Part shown: piece by piece, positions 17,561-25,272 of the stretch | Layout of the letters: every line of letters starts with the position of its first letter | How positions within the stretch are numbered: position 1 is the first letter of the stretch | Assembly (NCBI GenBank): GCA_900546845.1 | Contig: UREK01000008.1 | Span: 13,802 to 77,801 of the forward strand | Length of the DNA stretch: 64,000 bases | Source of the DNA: an uncultured Eubacteriales bacterium | Lineage (GTDB): Bacteria > Bacillota > Clostridia > Christensenellales > CAG-138 | Direction: 5' to 3' | Notes under the pieces: generated by a model | Databases searched by the model: none | What the model was told of the DNA's origin: nothing | What the model saw: the letters and a program-made list of their open reading frames with translations, nothing else | Made by a program: the position numbers and the translations under genes

Positions 17561-18667
17561 ATGGCTTCTTTGCGAAAAAAACAACCGGCCATTCCGAAGC
17601 AGCGCAGCGCACGCTCCCAGCCCCGGGTGCTGCTTTTGCTCGCGCTGCTGCTCCTTGCGTTGTTCCTCACCTCCTTCGCGTTCGGGCGCTACGGCGTGCC
17701 CGTTTGGGATGTGGCGCGCATTCTTGCCTACCGCGCGGCCGCGCTCGTGGAGGATGGGCTTGGCTGGCTGCTGCGGCGCCCCGTGGAATTCCTGCCCGAT
17801 ACGGCGCCCTGGACGGCGCAGATGGAGACGGCTGTTATCAACATCCGCCTACCGCGCATCCTGCTTGCGTGCATGGTGGGCTGCTGCCTTTCGGCGGCGG
17901 GCGCGGCGTATCAAGGCGTGTTCCAGAACCCGATGGCCTCGCCGGACGTGCTGGGCGCGTCCTCCGGCGCGGCGTTTGGCGCGGCGCTTGCGATCCTGCT
18001 CGGCACATCCAAGCGGGGCGTAACGCTCGCGGCCTTCGCGGCAAGCCTCGTTGCGGTTTCGCTCGTGTTCCTGATCGCGCAGCGCGCGCCGGGGAACCGA
18101 GTCGTGAACCTGATCCTCGGCGGCATTATGGCAGGCTCCCTATTCTCGGCGGCGACCTCCTATGTGAAGCTGGTGGCGGATCCGGCGAACCAGCTCCCGG
18201 AGATCACCTATTGGCTCATGGGGAGCCTTTCCGGCACAAGGCTTGCGGATGTTGGCCTTGCGGCCATCCCCATGGCGCTCGGCTGCATTCCGCTGCTGCT
18301 GATCCGCTGGCGCATCAATCTGCTGACCCTGGGCGATGAGGAAGCGCGTACGCTCGGCGTGAACACGAACCTGCTGCGCATCCTCGTGATCGTATGCGCG
18401 ACGCTCGTTACTGCGGCGAGCATCTCTGTTTCCGGCATGATCGGCTGGGTCGGCCTCGTGATCCCGCACCTCGCGCGCAAGCTCGCCGGGAACAACTACC
18501 GCTATCTCATGCCGGCAAGCATGCTGGCGGGAGCAGCGTTCCTGCTGGTGGTGGACAGCATTTCGCGCAACCTGCTTGCCGTGGAGATCCCCATAGGCAT
18601 CCTGACCGCGTTCATCGGCGCGCCGTTCTTCCTATACTTGATTTTAAGACGGGAGAAAACGCTGTGA
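17561..18667 (+). CDS. FecCD-family ABC transporter permease (probable molybdate/tungstate)
   Basis: A 368-residue membrane permease of the FecCD/BtuC family, with about ten hydrophobic segments and the family signatures NPMASPDVLGASSGAAFGA and a C-terminal GWVGLVIPHLAR loop that docks the ATPase. The family usually carries iron-siderophores, heme or B12, but the MolBC branch imports molybdate. That assignment is favoured here by the ModE-like operator just upstream and by the yqeB/yqeC and XdhC neighbours. The stop codon overlaps the GTG start of the ATPase gene. The fold is firm; the substrate is inference. Confidence 0.9.
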   Translation: MASLRKKQPAIPKQRSARSQPRVLLLLALLLLALFLTSFAFGRYGVPVWDVARILAYRAAALVEDGLGWLLRRPVEFLPDTAPWTAQMETAVINIRLPRILLACMVGCCLSAAGAAYQGVFQNPMASPDVLGASSGAAFGAALAILLGTSKRGVTLAAFAASLVAVSLVFLIAQRAPGNRVVNLILGGIMAGSLFSAATSYVKLVADPANQLPEITYWLMGSLSGTRLADVGLAAIPMALGCIPLLLIRWRINLLTLGDEEARTLGVNTNLLRILVIVCATLVTAASISVSGMIGWVGLVIPHLARKLAGNNYRYLMPASMLAGAAFLLVVDSISRNLLAVEIPIGILTAFIGAPFFLYLILRREKTL

Positions 18668-19449
18668 GCATTTCCATAGAACAACTGCAATTTGCGTACC
18701 GTGCGCATCCCGTGCTGCAAGGGGTGAGCTTTTCGGCGGAGAATGGCTGCCTGCTCGCGGTGCTCGGGCCAAACGGCGCGGGCAAAACGACGCTGTTCCG
18801 CTGCATCCTCGGCCTCCTCAGCCGTTACCGGGGGCGCATCCTCGTGGACGGCATGGACGCGCGGGCGCTTTCCGCCCGGGAGCTTGCGCGCCGCGTCGCC
18901 TACATCCCCCAGGTGCATGGGCAGGCGTTCTCCTATTCCGTGTTGGAGATGGTGCTTATGGGCATGACGCATGGGATTTCGCCGCTTGCAGCCCCGAAGG
19001 AGAAGGAGGCCGCCGCGGCGCGTGCCGCACTCGCGCGGCTTGGGATCGAGCATCTTGCGCGGGTCCCGTTTTCCCAGCTTTCCGGCGGGGAGCAGCAGCT
19101 CGTGCTGATCGCCCGGGCGCTTGCGCAGGCGGCGCGTACGCTCGTGATGGACGAGCCGACGGCGAGCCTCGATTACGGCAACCAGGCGCGCGTGCTCGAA
19201 CATGCGCGCACACTCGCGCGGGAGGGCTACGCCGTAGTGCTTTCCACGCACAACCCGCAGCATGCGCTCACCTATGCGGATGCGGCGCTGGCCCTGCTGG
19301 ATGGGCGTGTTGCGGCATATGGCCCGCCGGCGGAGGTGCTGGATGCGGCGTTGCTGTACCGGCTTTATGGTGTGCGGGTGGAATTTTTGAAAACGGAAAG
19401 CGGCATGCTGATCGCGCCGCGCGCCGGAGGTGGGGAACATGCGGTTTGA
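18664..19449 (+). CDS. FecE/BtuD-type ABC transporter ATPase
   Basis: A 261-residue ABC ATPase pairing with the preceding permease. Walker A is GPNGAGKTTL, the Q-loop lies near YIPQVHGQ, the signature motif is LSGGEQQ, Walker B is LVMDEPTASLD, and the switch histidine is in STHNPQH. Translation starts at GTG 18664, overlapping the permease stop (GTGA); longer upstream frames are shadows. It overlaps the following methyltransferase gene by 11 bases, indicating tight coupling. Confidence 0.92.
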   Translation: MSISIEQLQFAYRAHPVLQGVSFSAENGCLLAVLGPNGAGKTTLFRCILGLLSRYRGRILVDGMDARALSARELARRVAYIPQVHGQAFSYSVLEMVLMGMTHGISPLAAPKEKEAAAARAALARLGIEHLARVPFSQLSGGEQQLVLIARALAQAARTLVMDEPTASLDYGNQARVLEHARTLAREGYAVVLSTHNPQHALTYADAALALLDGRVAAYGPPAEVLDAALLYRLYGVRVEFLKTESGMLIAPRAGGGEHAV

Positions 19450-20161
19450 ATGGACGCGGGACGCGATCCGCTTCCGCCTGGATGCGGCGGCGCGCGTCCG
19501 CTTTGATGAGGCGATTGCCGCGCGCATCCTGCCGTACCTGCCGGAAAATGCGCACCTGTGCGACGCGGGCTGCGGCCTCGGGCTGCTGAGCCTCGCGCTC
19601 GCGCCCCGCTGCCGCGCCGTGACGGCGGTGGACGAAAGCGGCGCTGCGCTCGCCGTACTGGAAGAAAACGCGGCGCGTGCAGGGATTGAGAATATACGAG
19701 GCGTGCAGGGGAACCTGTTCGCCATGCGGCCGGAGACGCCGTATGACGCGATGGTTTTCTGCTTCTTCGGCCATACACGGGAAACGCTGCGCGCGGTGCG
19801 CGCCCAGTGCGCCGGGCGTGCGATCCTCATCAAACGGGATCATGCGGAGCGGCGTTTCACACTGGAGCACCGGCCGGCGCGGCGGCTGAACTTCCAAACG
19901 GCCTGCGCGGAGCTTGCGGCGCTCCAGACACCCTTTCTTTCGGAGACGTTCCCGCTGGAGATGGGGCAGCCCTTCCGCTCACTCGCGGATGCGGCGCGCT
20001 TCTTCGCGCTTTTCAGCGAGGATGGCGCATCCCAGGATCTGGAGCGGATCGCGGAGCGGCTCGTGGAAACCGGGGAAGCGGAATTCCCGTATTATTTGCC
20101 GGCCCGGCGCATGCTCGGCATGATCGTGCTCGACGCGGGGGACATTCCCGATTTCGTATAA
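19439..20161 (+). CDS. Class I SAM-dependent methyltransferase in the transporter operon
   Basis: A 240-residue Rossmann-fold methyltransferase. Motif I is CDAGCGLGLLSLAL, with an acidic residue at the end of the next strand (TAVDES). Motif IV reads MVFCFFGHT instead of the usual D/N-PPY, so nucleic-acid amine methylation is unlikely. The start at ATG 19439 follows GGAGG (19426-19430); a GTG nine bases earlier is less likely. It sits between the ATPase and the solute-binding protein, so it may act on a metal ligand or cofactor taken up by this system. No substrate can be assigned. Confidence 0.82.
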   Translation: MRFEWTRDAIRFRLDAAARVRFDEAIAARILPYLPENAHLCDAGCGLGLLSLALAPRCRAVTAVDESGAALAVLEENAARAGIENIRGVQGNLFAMRPETPYDAMVFCFFGHTRETLRAVRAQCAGRAILIKRDHAERRFTLEHRPARRLNFQTACAELAALQTPFLSETFPLEMGQPFRSLADAARFFALFSEDGASQDLERIAERLVETGEAEFPYYLPARRMLGMIVLDAGDIPDFV

Positions 20162-20192
20162 ATTACATTCTGACCAACTGGAGGATTATACG

Positions 20193-21305
20193 ATGAAAAA
20201 ACTGCTCGCTTTTACGCTGGCCGCGCTGGTGGCGGCATCGGCCCTTGGATGCGCCGCGCAAACGCCTGCGCGGACGCACGCGCCTGCGCAAACGGAGCTT
20301 CCGCCGGAAACTGCGCCGGGAACGCGGCAGTTTACCGATTCCGCCGGGCGTACGGTGGAGCTGCCCGCGCAGCTTGATTTGGTCGCCGTGTCCGGGCCGC
20401 TCGCGCAGATCGTGCTGTTCGCACTCTGCCCGGACAAGCTCGTAGGCATCGCTTCCGCGTGGGATGAGAGCGCCGCGGAATATCTTGCGGCGGAGTATTA
20501 CAACCTGCCTGAGCTTGGCCAGCTTTACGGCGGGAAGGGCGAGCTGAACCTGGAAGCGCTGCTTGCAAGCGGCGCGCAGGTGGTCATCGACGTTGGCGAA
20601 CCCAAGGACAGCGTCGCGGAGGATCTCGACGCGCTGCAGGAGCAGACAGGCGTCCCGTTTGTGCATATCACGGCGACGACGGAGACGATGGGCGAGGCAT
20701 ACCGCAAGCTGGGTGAGCTCACCGGCATGGCGGAGGCAGCGGAAACGCTTGCCGCTTACTGCGATGAAATCTACGCGCAAACGCTTGCGCTTGCGGGCAG
20801 CGTCAAAAAGGTGAACCTGCTCTACTGCCTGGGCGATGCGGGGCTCAACGTGATCGCGCAGGGGAGCTACCATGCGGAGATCATCGACCTGCTTTCCAAC
20901 AACCTTGCCGTTGTGGATGAGCCCTCCAGCAAGGGCAGCGGCAACGAGGTGGATATGGAGCAGATCCTCCTCTGGAACCCGGACGTGATCCTGTTTGCGC
21001 CGGGCGGCATCTATGCTGCGGTTGGGGAGGACGCCATCTGGCAGCAAGTCGCGGCCATTCAAAGCGGCGCGTACTACGAGGTACCCTTTGGGCCGTATAA
21101 CTGGATGGGTTTTCCGCCTTCCGTGCAGCGCTACCTCGGCATGCTCTGGATGGCGAAGCTGCTTTATCCGGAGTCTGCGGAATACGACCTTTACGCGGAG
21201 GCGGCGGAATACTTCCGCCTGTTTTACCACAGCGAGCTGACCGAGGCGCAGTACGGCGCTTTGGTTGCAAATTCCATCGGCGCGGCGGAAACGCCTGCTG
21301 CATAG
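20193..21305 (+). CDS. ABC transporter solute-binding lipoprotein (FecB/MolA-like)
   Basis: A 370-residue periplasmic-binding-type lipoprotein. The signal peptide ends at the lipobox SALGC with C20, followed by a Thr/Pro-rich linker. The mature part has the two-lobed, helix-linked TroA/FecB fold typical of FecCD partners, including FTDSAGRTVELP and ALCPDKLVGIAS segments. It is encoded 31 bases after the methyltransferase, with GGAGG ahead of the start. The class is clear. Molybdate or tungstate as ligand is inferred from the ModE-like operator and neighbours; iron chelates or cobalamin remain possible. Confidence 0.9.
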   Translation: MKKLLAFTLAALVAASALGCAAQTPARTHAPAQTELPPETAPGTRQFTDSAGRTVELPAQLDLVAVSGPLAQIVLFALCPDKLVGIASAWDESAAEYLAAEYYNLPELGQLYGGKGELNLEALLASGAQVVIDVGEPKDSVAEDLDALQEQTGVPFVHITATTETMGEAYRKLGELTGMAEAAETLAAYCDEIYAQTLALAGSVKKVNLLYCLGDAGLNVIAQGSYHAEIIDLLSNNLAVVDEPSSKGSGNEVDMEQILLWNPDVILFAPGGIYAAVGEDAIWQQVAAIQSGAYYEVPFGPYNWMGFPPSVQRYLGMLWMAKLLYPESAEYDLYAEAAEYFRLFYHSELTEAQYGALVANSIGAAETPAA

Positions 21306-21315
21306 GAGGACATAT

Positions 21316-22344
21316 ATGAAGGAATTGTTTTCGGCGATGCGGGACGCGGTTGCCCGGGGCGAGGACGCGGCGCTTTGCACGATCGTCGCAAGCTCGGGTT
21401 CCACACCCCGGGGCAGCGGGGCGAAGATGGCTGTGTTTGCGGATGGGACGACGCGCGGGACCATCGGCGGCGGCGCGGTGGAGCATGAGAGCATCGCGCT
21501 CGCAAAGGAGGCGCTTGCGCGCCGCTGCGCGTTCACGCGGGGCTTCTGCCTTGCGCCCAACCAGGTAGCGGATATCGGCATGATCTGCGGGGGGCAGGTC
21601 GTTATCACGTTCCAGTTTTTCGCGGGCGGGGATGCGGCGGCGCTGACGCTGCTTTCCCATATCGCGGCGCTGTTTGATACGCAGCAGGACGCTTGGCTTA
21701 TCACGAAGCTTTCCGGCGGTGTGGCGGCGGACATGGGCGTTTACGCGCGAGATACGGGGCTTTTATTCGCAAAGGAGATTCCAGAAGCGGAGATCCTGCC
21801 GCTGCTCGCGCCGCGCGCGGTGCGCGGGCAGGGGGAGCCGTGCTATTATGTGGAGCCGCTCACGCGCGCGGGGCTTGTGTATGTGTTCGGCGGCGGGCAT
21901 GTTTCGCAGGAGCTTGTGCCGCTGCTTGCGCGCGTCGGCTTTTCTGTAATGGTGTATGAGGACCGGGAACGCTTTGCCGACCCAGCGCGCTTCCCCGGCG
22001 CGGTGCGCACGATCCTCGCGCCGTTCCCAGAGGCGGCGGAGCGCGTCGCCGTCACACGGGACGACTATATCGTCATCATGACGCGGGGCCACCAGGCGGA
22101 TTTCGAGGTGCTTGCGCAGATGCTCCGCACGCCTGCAACATACGTCGGGGTGATCGGCAGCCGGCATAAGATCGCCGCAACGAACGCGCGCCTGCTTGCC
22201 GCGGGCATCCCGGAAACGGAGCTTGCGCGCATCCATACGCCGATCGGCCTGCCCATCGGCGCGGAAACGCCTGCGGAGATCGCCGTCAGCATTGCGGCGG
22301 AGCTGATCGCGCACCGCGCGAACGCGAAAAAGGAGGGAGCCTGA
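21316..22344 (+). CDS. XdhC/CoxI-family protein
   Basis: A 342-residue protein of the XdhC family, which inserts or sulfurates the molybdenum cofactor of xanthine dehydrogenase-type enzymes. The N-terminal XdhC/CoxI part contains VASSGSTPRGSGAKM and GTIGGGAVEHE, and the C-terminal Rossmann part opens YVFGGGHVSQELVPLL. The start at 21316 follows TAGGAGG; an in-frame start at 21265 lies inside the previous gene. Its stop overlaps the next start (ATGA-type). With yqeB and yqeC across the promoter region, it points to selenium-dependent Mo-hydroxylase maturation, though the hydroxylase itself is not in the window. Confidence 0.92.
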   Translation: MKELFSAMRDAVARGEDAALCTIVASSGSTPRGSGAKMAVFADGTTRGTIGGGAVEHESIALAKEALARRCAFTRGFCLAPNQVADIGMICGGQVVITFQFFAGGDAAALTLLSHIAALFDTQQDAWLITKLSGGVAADMGVYARDTGLLFAKEIPEAEILPLLAPRAVRGQGEPCYYVEPLTRAGLVYVFGGGHVSQELVPLLARVGFSVMVYEDRERFADPARFPGAVRTILAPFPEAAERVAVTRDDYIVIMTRGHQADFEVLAQMLRTPATYVGVIGSRHKIAATNARLLAAGIPETELARIHTPIGLPIGAETPAEIAVSIAAELIAHRANAKKEGA

Positions 22345-22895
22345 TGCCGCGGCATATCCTCCTGACCGGTGCGCGCGGCGCGGGGAAGAGCGTGCTACTC
22401 CGGCGCCTGCTTGCGGCGGCCGACATGCCCGTATATGGATTTATAACGAAAAGGGAAGCCGCGGATGCAAGCGGCTTCCACCCGATCTATATCCATCCGG
22501 CGGGGATGCCGGAACAGGAACGCACCCATACAGAGGAGAACCTCGCGGGCACGTGCGACCGCAGGGTGCACACCGTCCGCCCGGAGGCATTCAATGCGAT
22601 CGGCGCGGGCTGCCTGCGCGCGGCGCGCCCGGGCGGCGTCCTCGTCATGGACGAGCTTGGCTTTTTGGAAGCGAGTGCGGAGACGGAAGCGTTTCAGCAG
22701 GCCGTGTTTGCGGCGCTCGATGGGGACATCCCCGTGCTTGCGGCCGTGAAGGATCGGGAGGACATCCCGTTCCTCGGCGCGGTGCGCGCGCACCCGAACG
22801 CGGCGCTCTATACCGTCACCCCGCAGAACCGGGATGCGCTTTATGCGTTGCTCGCGCCGCGCGTGCTGGCCTGGCGGGAGAGAGGCGGGGCGTAA
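22344..22895 (+). CDS. THEP1-type nucleoside-triphosphatase
   Basis: A 183-residue P-loop NTPase of the THEP1 (NTPase_1) family. Walker A is GARGAGKS near the N-terminus, Walker B is VLVMDELGFLE, and a TPQNRDALY segment lies near the C-terminus. THEP1 proteins hydrolyse NTPs in vitro, and their physiological role is unclear. It overlaps the XdhC gene by one base and closes the operon before a strong terminator, so a role in molybdenum cofactor handling (for example a chaperone-like NTPase) is a reasonable but untested inference. Confidence 0.82.
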   Translation: MPRHILLTGARGAGKSVLLRRLLAAADMPVYGFITKREAADASGFHPIYIHPAGMPEQERTHTEENLAGTCDRRVHTVRPEAFNAIGAGCLRAARPGGVLVMDELGFLEASAETEAFQQAVFAALDGDIPVLAAVKDREDIPFLGAVRAHPNAALYTVTPQNRDALYALLAPRVLAWRERGGA

Positions 22896-22916
22896 TCCCG
22901 GCAGAATGTGGAAGAG

Positions 22917-22956
22917 AAAAGCCGCGCCCGGCCTTTGCAGACCGGGCGCGGCTTTT
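22917..22956. terminator. Strong bidirectional terminator between convergent operons
   Basis: An 11-bp GC stem (22921-22931 with 22942-22952) and 10-base loop is flanked by AAAA before and TTTT after. It therefore works as an intrinsic terminator for the rightward transporter operon and the leftward M20 peptidase operon. Confidence 0.85.
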
Positions 22957-22972
22957 GCGCGAACGCAGCGCA

Positions 22973-24118
22973 TCAGCCGAGGTAGCTCAGCAAAAATGCG
23001 AGCATCGTGCGGAAGCCTGCGGGTAGGCTCGCAAGCTCGATGTATTCCTTCCGCGTATGCGCGCCGCGCCCGCGGTAAACTCCGGTGCAGACGGCGGGGA
23101 TGCCCAGCGAGAAGGGGATGTTGCAGTCCGTGGATCCGGAGTGGAAAAAGGGCTCGCATTCCGCTTCCGCACGGATCGCAGCAGAAAGGCGTTCCTCCAG
23201 CGCCCGCTGGCGCGCGGGGTTTACGTCTCCCATGCAGGGCCGTTCGCCCAGAAGCGTGACTTCCACTTCGACGCCCATGCTGCGGTACGCCGCGACGACG
23301 CTTTCAAACATCGTTTTCATCTTGCCCAAACAGACGCGCGAATCGGAACGGTATTCATAGAGCATGGAAGCCTCCTGCGCGATGGTGTTCACGGAGGTCC
23401 CGCCTTGGATCATGCCGACGTTGTAGGTGGTTTTGCTGTCGCCTTCCACGGGCGGCTTCACGGTATAAAGCGTGCCGATCATCGAGGCGAGCGCATGGAT
23501 TGCGTTGCGGTTGCCGAACGCGCCGAAGGAGTGGCCGCCCTCCGTGCGCACGGTCACGCGGTAGCGCGCGCTGCCGACCGCCTTGTTGCAGATGCTGCCA
23601 AGCCCGCCGTCAAAGGAGATCACCTCCCGCACGCGGCCCGCATAATCCTGCATGAGCTGGCGGCAGCCCTTGAGGTTGCCAAGCCCCTCCTCGCAGGTGT
23701 TGGCCACGAACAGGAAGCCGCAATCCGCGGTCTGCGGCTGCGCGCGGAAATAGCGCGCGGCGAGCATCAACGCGGCGAGGTTTGCCGTATCGTCCCCAAC
23801 GCCGGGGCAATAGAGCCTGCCGTTTTCCCGGCGCAAGGGCATCGGCTCCGTGTCAGGAAAAACGGTATCCGTGTGCGCCATGAAAACGACAACCTCCCGG
23901 CCAGGCGCACAGTTGACCGGCGCGATGACATTTTGCGCCGCGTCTGTCGTTACATCCGGAAAGCCGTTTTCCGCAAACCAGGCTTTGACGAACGCCGCGC
24001 GCCGCTCCTCATGGTGCGAAGGCGCGGGGATTTTGCAGAGCGCTTCGATCAGCTCGACGAGCGGGCGCTCCTGTTCGGCGGCGTAGACGCGGCCTTTGCC
24101 GTTCAGTTGGAACTCCAT
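22973..24118 (-). CDS. M20-family metallopeptidase
   Basis: A 381-residue M20 zinc peptidase/amidohydrolase. Likely zinc ligands and catalytic residues appear in FMAHTDTVFP, CPGVGDDTANL, ANTCEEGLGN (general base Glu), SFDGG and HSGSTDCNIP, with a lid domain between (TVRTEGGHSFG). Family members hydrolyse di- or tripeptides or acyl-amino acids; the exact substrate is unknown. GAGGAGG precedes the start. It lies 13 bases after the HxlR regulator gene on the same strand, so the two are probably co-transcribed. Confidence 0.9.
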   Translation of the reverse strand: MEFQLNGKGRVYAAEQERPLVELIEALCKIPAPSHHEERRAAFVKAWFAENGFPDVTTDAAQNVIAPVNCAPGREVVVFMAHTDTVFPDTEPMPLRRENGRLYCPGVGDDTANLAALMLAARYFRAQPQTADCGFLFVANTCEEGLGNLKGCRQLMQDYAGRVREVISFDGGLGSICNKAVGSARYRVTVRTEGGHSFGAFGNRNAIHALASMIGTLYTVKPPVEGDSKTTYNVGMIQGGTSVNTIAQEASMLYEYRSDSRVCLGKMKTMFESVVAAYRSMGVEVEVTLLGERPCMGDVNPARQRALEERLSAAIRAEAECEPFFHSGSTDCNIPFSLGIPAVCTGVYRGRGAHTRKEYIELASLPAGFRTMLAFLLSYLG

Positions 24119-24131
24119 TTACATCTCCTCC

Positions 24132-24467
24132 TCATTCATAAAGTTCCGCCATACTCCAATCCCCAAGCGCATCGAGGATGGGCATGAGCGTTTCGCCGCG
24201 CGCGGTCAGGCTGTATTCCACGCGCACAGGGACTTCCAGGTATTCCTGCCGCGCGACGAGCCCGTCCTGCTCCAATTCCTTGAGCGCAGCCGCGAGCACG
24301 GTGTTGGAAACGCCGTCCAGGCTTTTGCGCAGAGCGTTGTAGCGGGAGGTTCCGTTGTTGTGCAGCGAGCAAAGGATCTGCATCTTCCACTTGCCGCCGA
24401 TGCGCGCGAGCGCCCGGTTCAGCGGGCAGGTTTCCATGCAGGGGCAGTTTGCGTGAACGTCTTCCAT
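24132..24467 (-). CDS. HxlR-family winged-helix regulator
   Basis: A 111-residue HxlR-type winged-helix DNA-binding protein, with the typical NRALARIGGKWKMQILCSL opening, an NALRKSLDGVSNTVLAAALKEL recognition region and a VEYSLTARG wing. The N-terminal cysteines (CPCMETCPL) are typical of the family and may sense redox or electrophiles. It is divergent from a LysE-type exporter, with a dyad in the shared gap, and is followed by the M20 peptidase gene. It probably controls itself and the exporter. Confidence 0.9.
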   Translation of the reverse strand: MEDVHANCPCMETCPLNRALARIGGKWKMQILCSLHNNGTSRYNALRKSLDGVSNTVLAAALKELEQDGLVARQEYLEVPVRVEYSLTARGETLMPILDALGDWSMAELYE

Positions 24468-24495
24468 GCGGTAAGCGCCTCCTGAGTTGGTTAGA

Positions 24496-24510
24496 AAGAA
24501 CTGCGTTCTT
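24496..24510. promoter_or_regulatory. Dyad operator in the hxlR/lysE divergent region
   Basis: AAGAAC-TGC-GTTCTT is a perfect 6+6 dyad with a three-base spacer. It overlaps the first two bases of the exporter -35 element (24509-24514) and lies 29 bases before the HxlR start codon. It is the natural candidate for the HxlR binding site. Confidence 0.55.
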
Positions 24511-24536
24511 GCGGAACACGAAAATGATATTATAAT
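24509..24536 (+). promoter_or_regulatory. Promoter of the LysE-type exporter gene
   Basis: TTGCGG (24509-24514) and TATAAT (24531-24536) are 16 bases apart in an AT-rich stretch, 45 bases before the start codon. The -35 overlaps the end of the dyad operator. Confidence 0.6.
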
Positions 24537-24581
24537 AATAGCAGGTAAGAAAAACGAAGTAAAGCCGGAAGGGGAATTTCA

Positions 24582-25199
24582 ATGGGGTTTTATTTGCAGG
24601 GGCTGACCATCGGCCTTGCGTACGTTGCGCCAATCGGCCTCCAAAACCTGTTCGTCATCAATTCCGCGCTCACGCAGAAGCGGGGGCGGGCTTATCTGAC
24701 GGCCCTGATCGTCACGTTTTTCGACGTTACGCTGATGCTTGCCTGCTTCTTTGGCGTAGGCGCGCTGATGGAGCGCTTTCAATGGCTGCAGCTCGCCGTC
24801 CTCCTCGTGGGGAGCCTCATCGTGTGCTGGATCGGCATTGGCCTCCTACGCAGCAAGGCAACGCTCGATGCGGGCCGGGCGGATGTGAACGTCCCGCTTT
24901 TGCAGCTTGCGGGCAAGGCGTGCGTGGTAACCTGGTTCAACCCGCAGGCGCTCATCGATGGGACGATGCTCTTCGGCGCGTTCCGCGCGTCGCTACCCGC
25001 TGGGATCGAGGCGGCGTTTGTACTTGGCGCGGCGTCTGCGTCCACCCTCTGGTTTTTCGGGGTGACGACGCTCATCTCGCTCTTCAGCGCGAAGTTCAAC
25101 GGCAAGGTGCTGCGCGCGATCAACATCGTATGCGGCTGCGTCATCATTTTCTATGGCCTGAAGCTGCTATATACTTTCGTGCGGATGATCGCGGGGTAA
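24582..25199 (+). CDS. LysE/ArgO-family amino acid exporter
   Basis: A 205-residue membrane protein with about six hydrophobic segments, of the LysE/ArgO (RhtB superfamily) type. The N-terminus (GLTIGLAYVAPIGLQNLFVINSA) and the conserved TWFNPQALIDGTMLFG segment are characteristic. Such proteins export basic or other amino acids. GGAAGGGGA precedes the start. Its neighbours, a divergent HxlR regulator and an M20 peptidase, suggest a peptide-hydrolysis and amino-acid-export response. The exported amino acid is not determinable from sequence. Confidence 0.9.
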   Translation: MGFYLQGLTIGLAYVAPIGLQNLFVINSALTQKRGRAYLTALIVTFFDVTLMLACFFGVGALMERFQWLQLAVLLVGSLIVCWIGIGLLRSKATLDAGRADVNVPLLQLAGKACVVTWFNPQALIDGTMLFGAFRASLPAGIEAAFVLGAASASTLWFFGVTTLISLFSAKFNGKVLRAINIVCGCVIIFYGLKLLYTFVRMIAG

Positions 25200-25217
25200 G
25201 CTGTAATGCATAAAAGT

Positions 25218-25252
25218 GCGGGCGGCGTTCCAAGCTGGGAAACGCCGCCCGC
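25218..25252. terminator. Hairpin between convergent exporter and alcohol dehydrogenase genes
   Basis: A 12-bp stem (25218-25229 with 25241-25252) lies between the two stop codons. The minus-strand side is followed within four bases by TTTT and the plus side by a scattered T tract (GATTTTGGTTT). It probably terminates both transcripts. Confidence 0.65.
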
Positions 25253-25272
25253 GCTGCGATTTTGGTTTGTTA

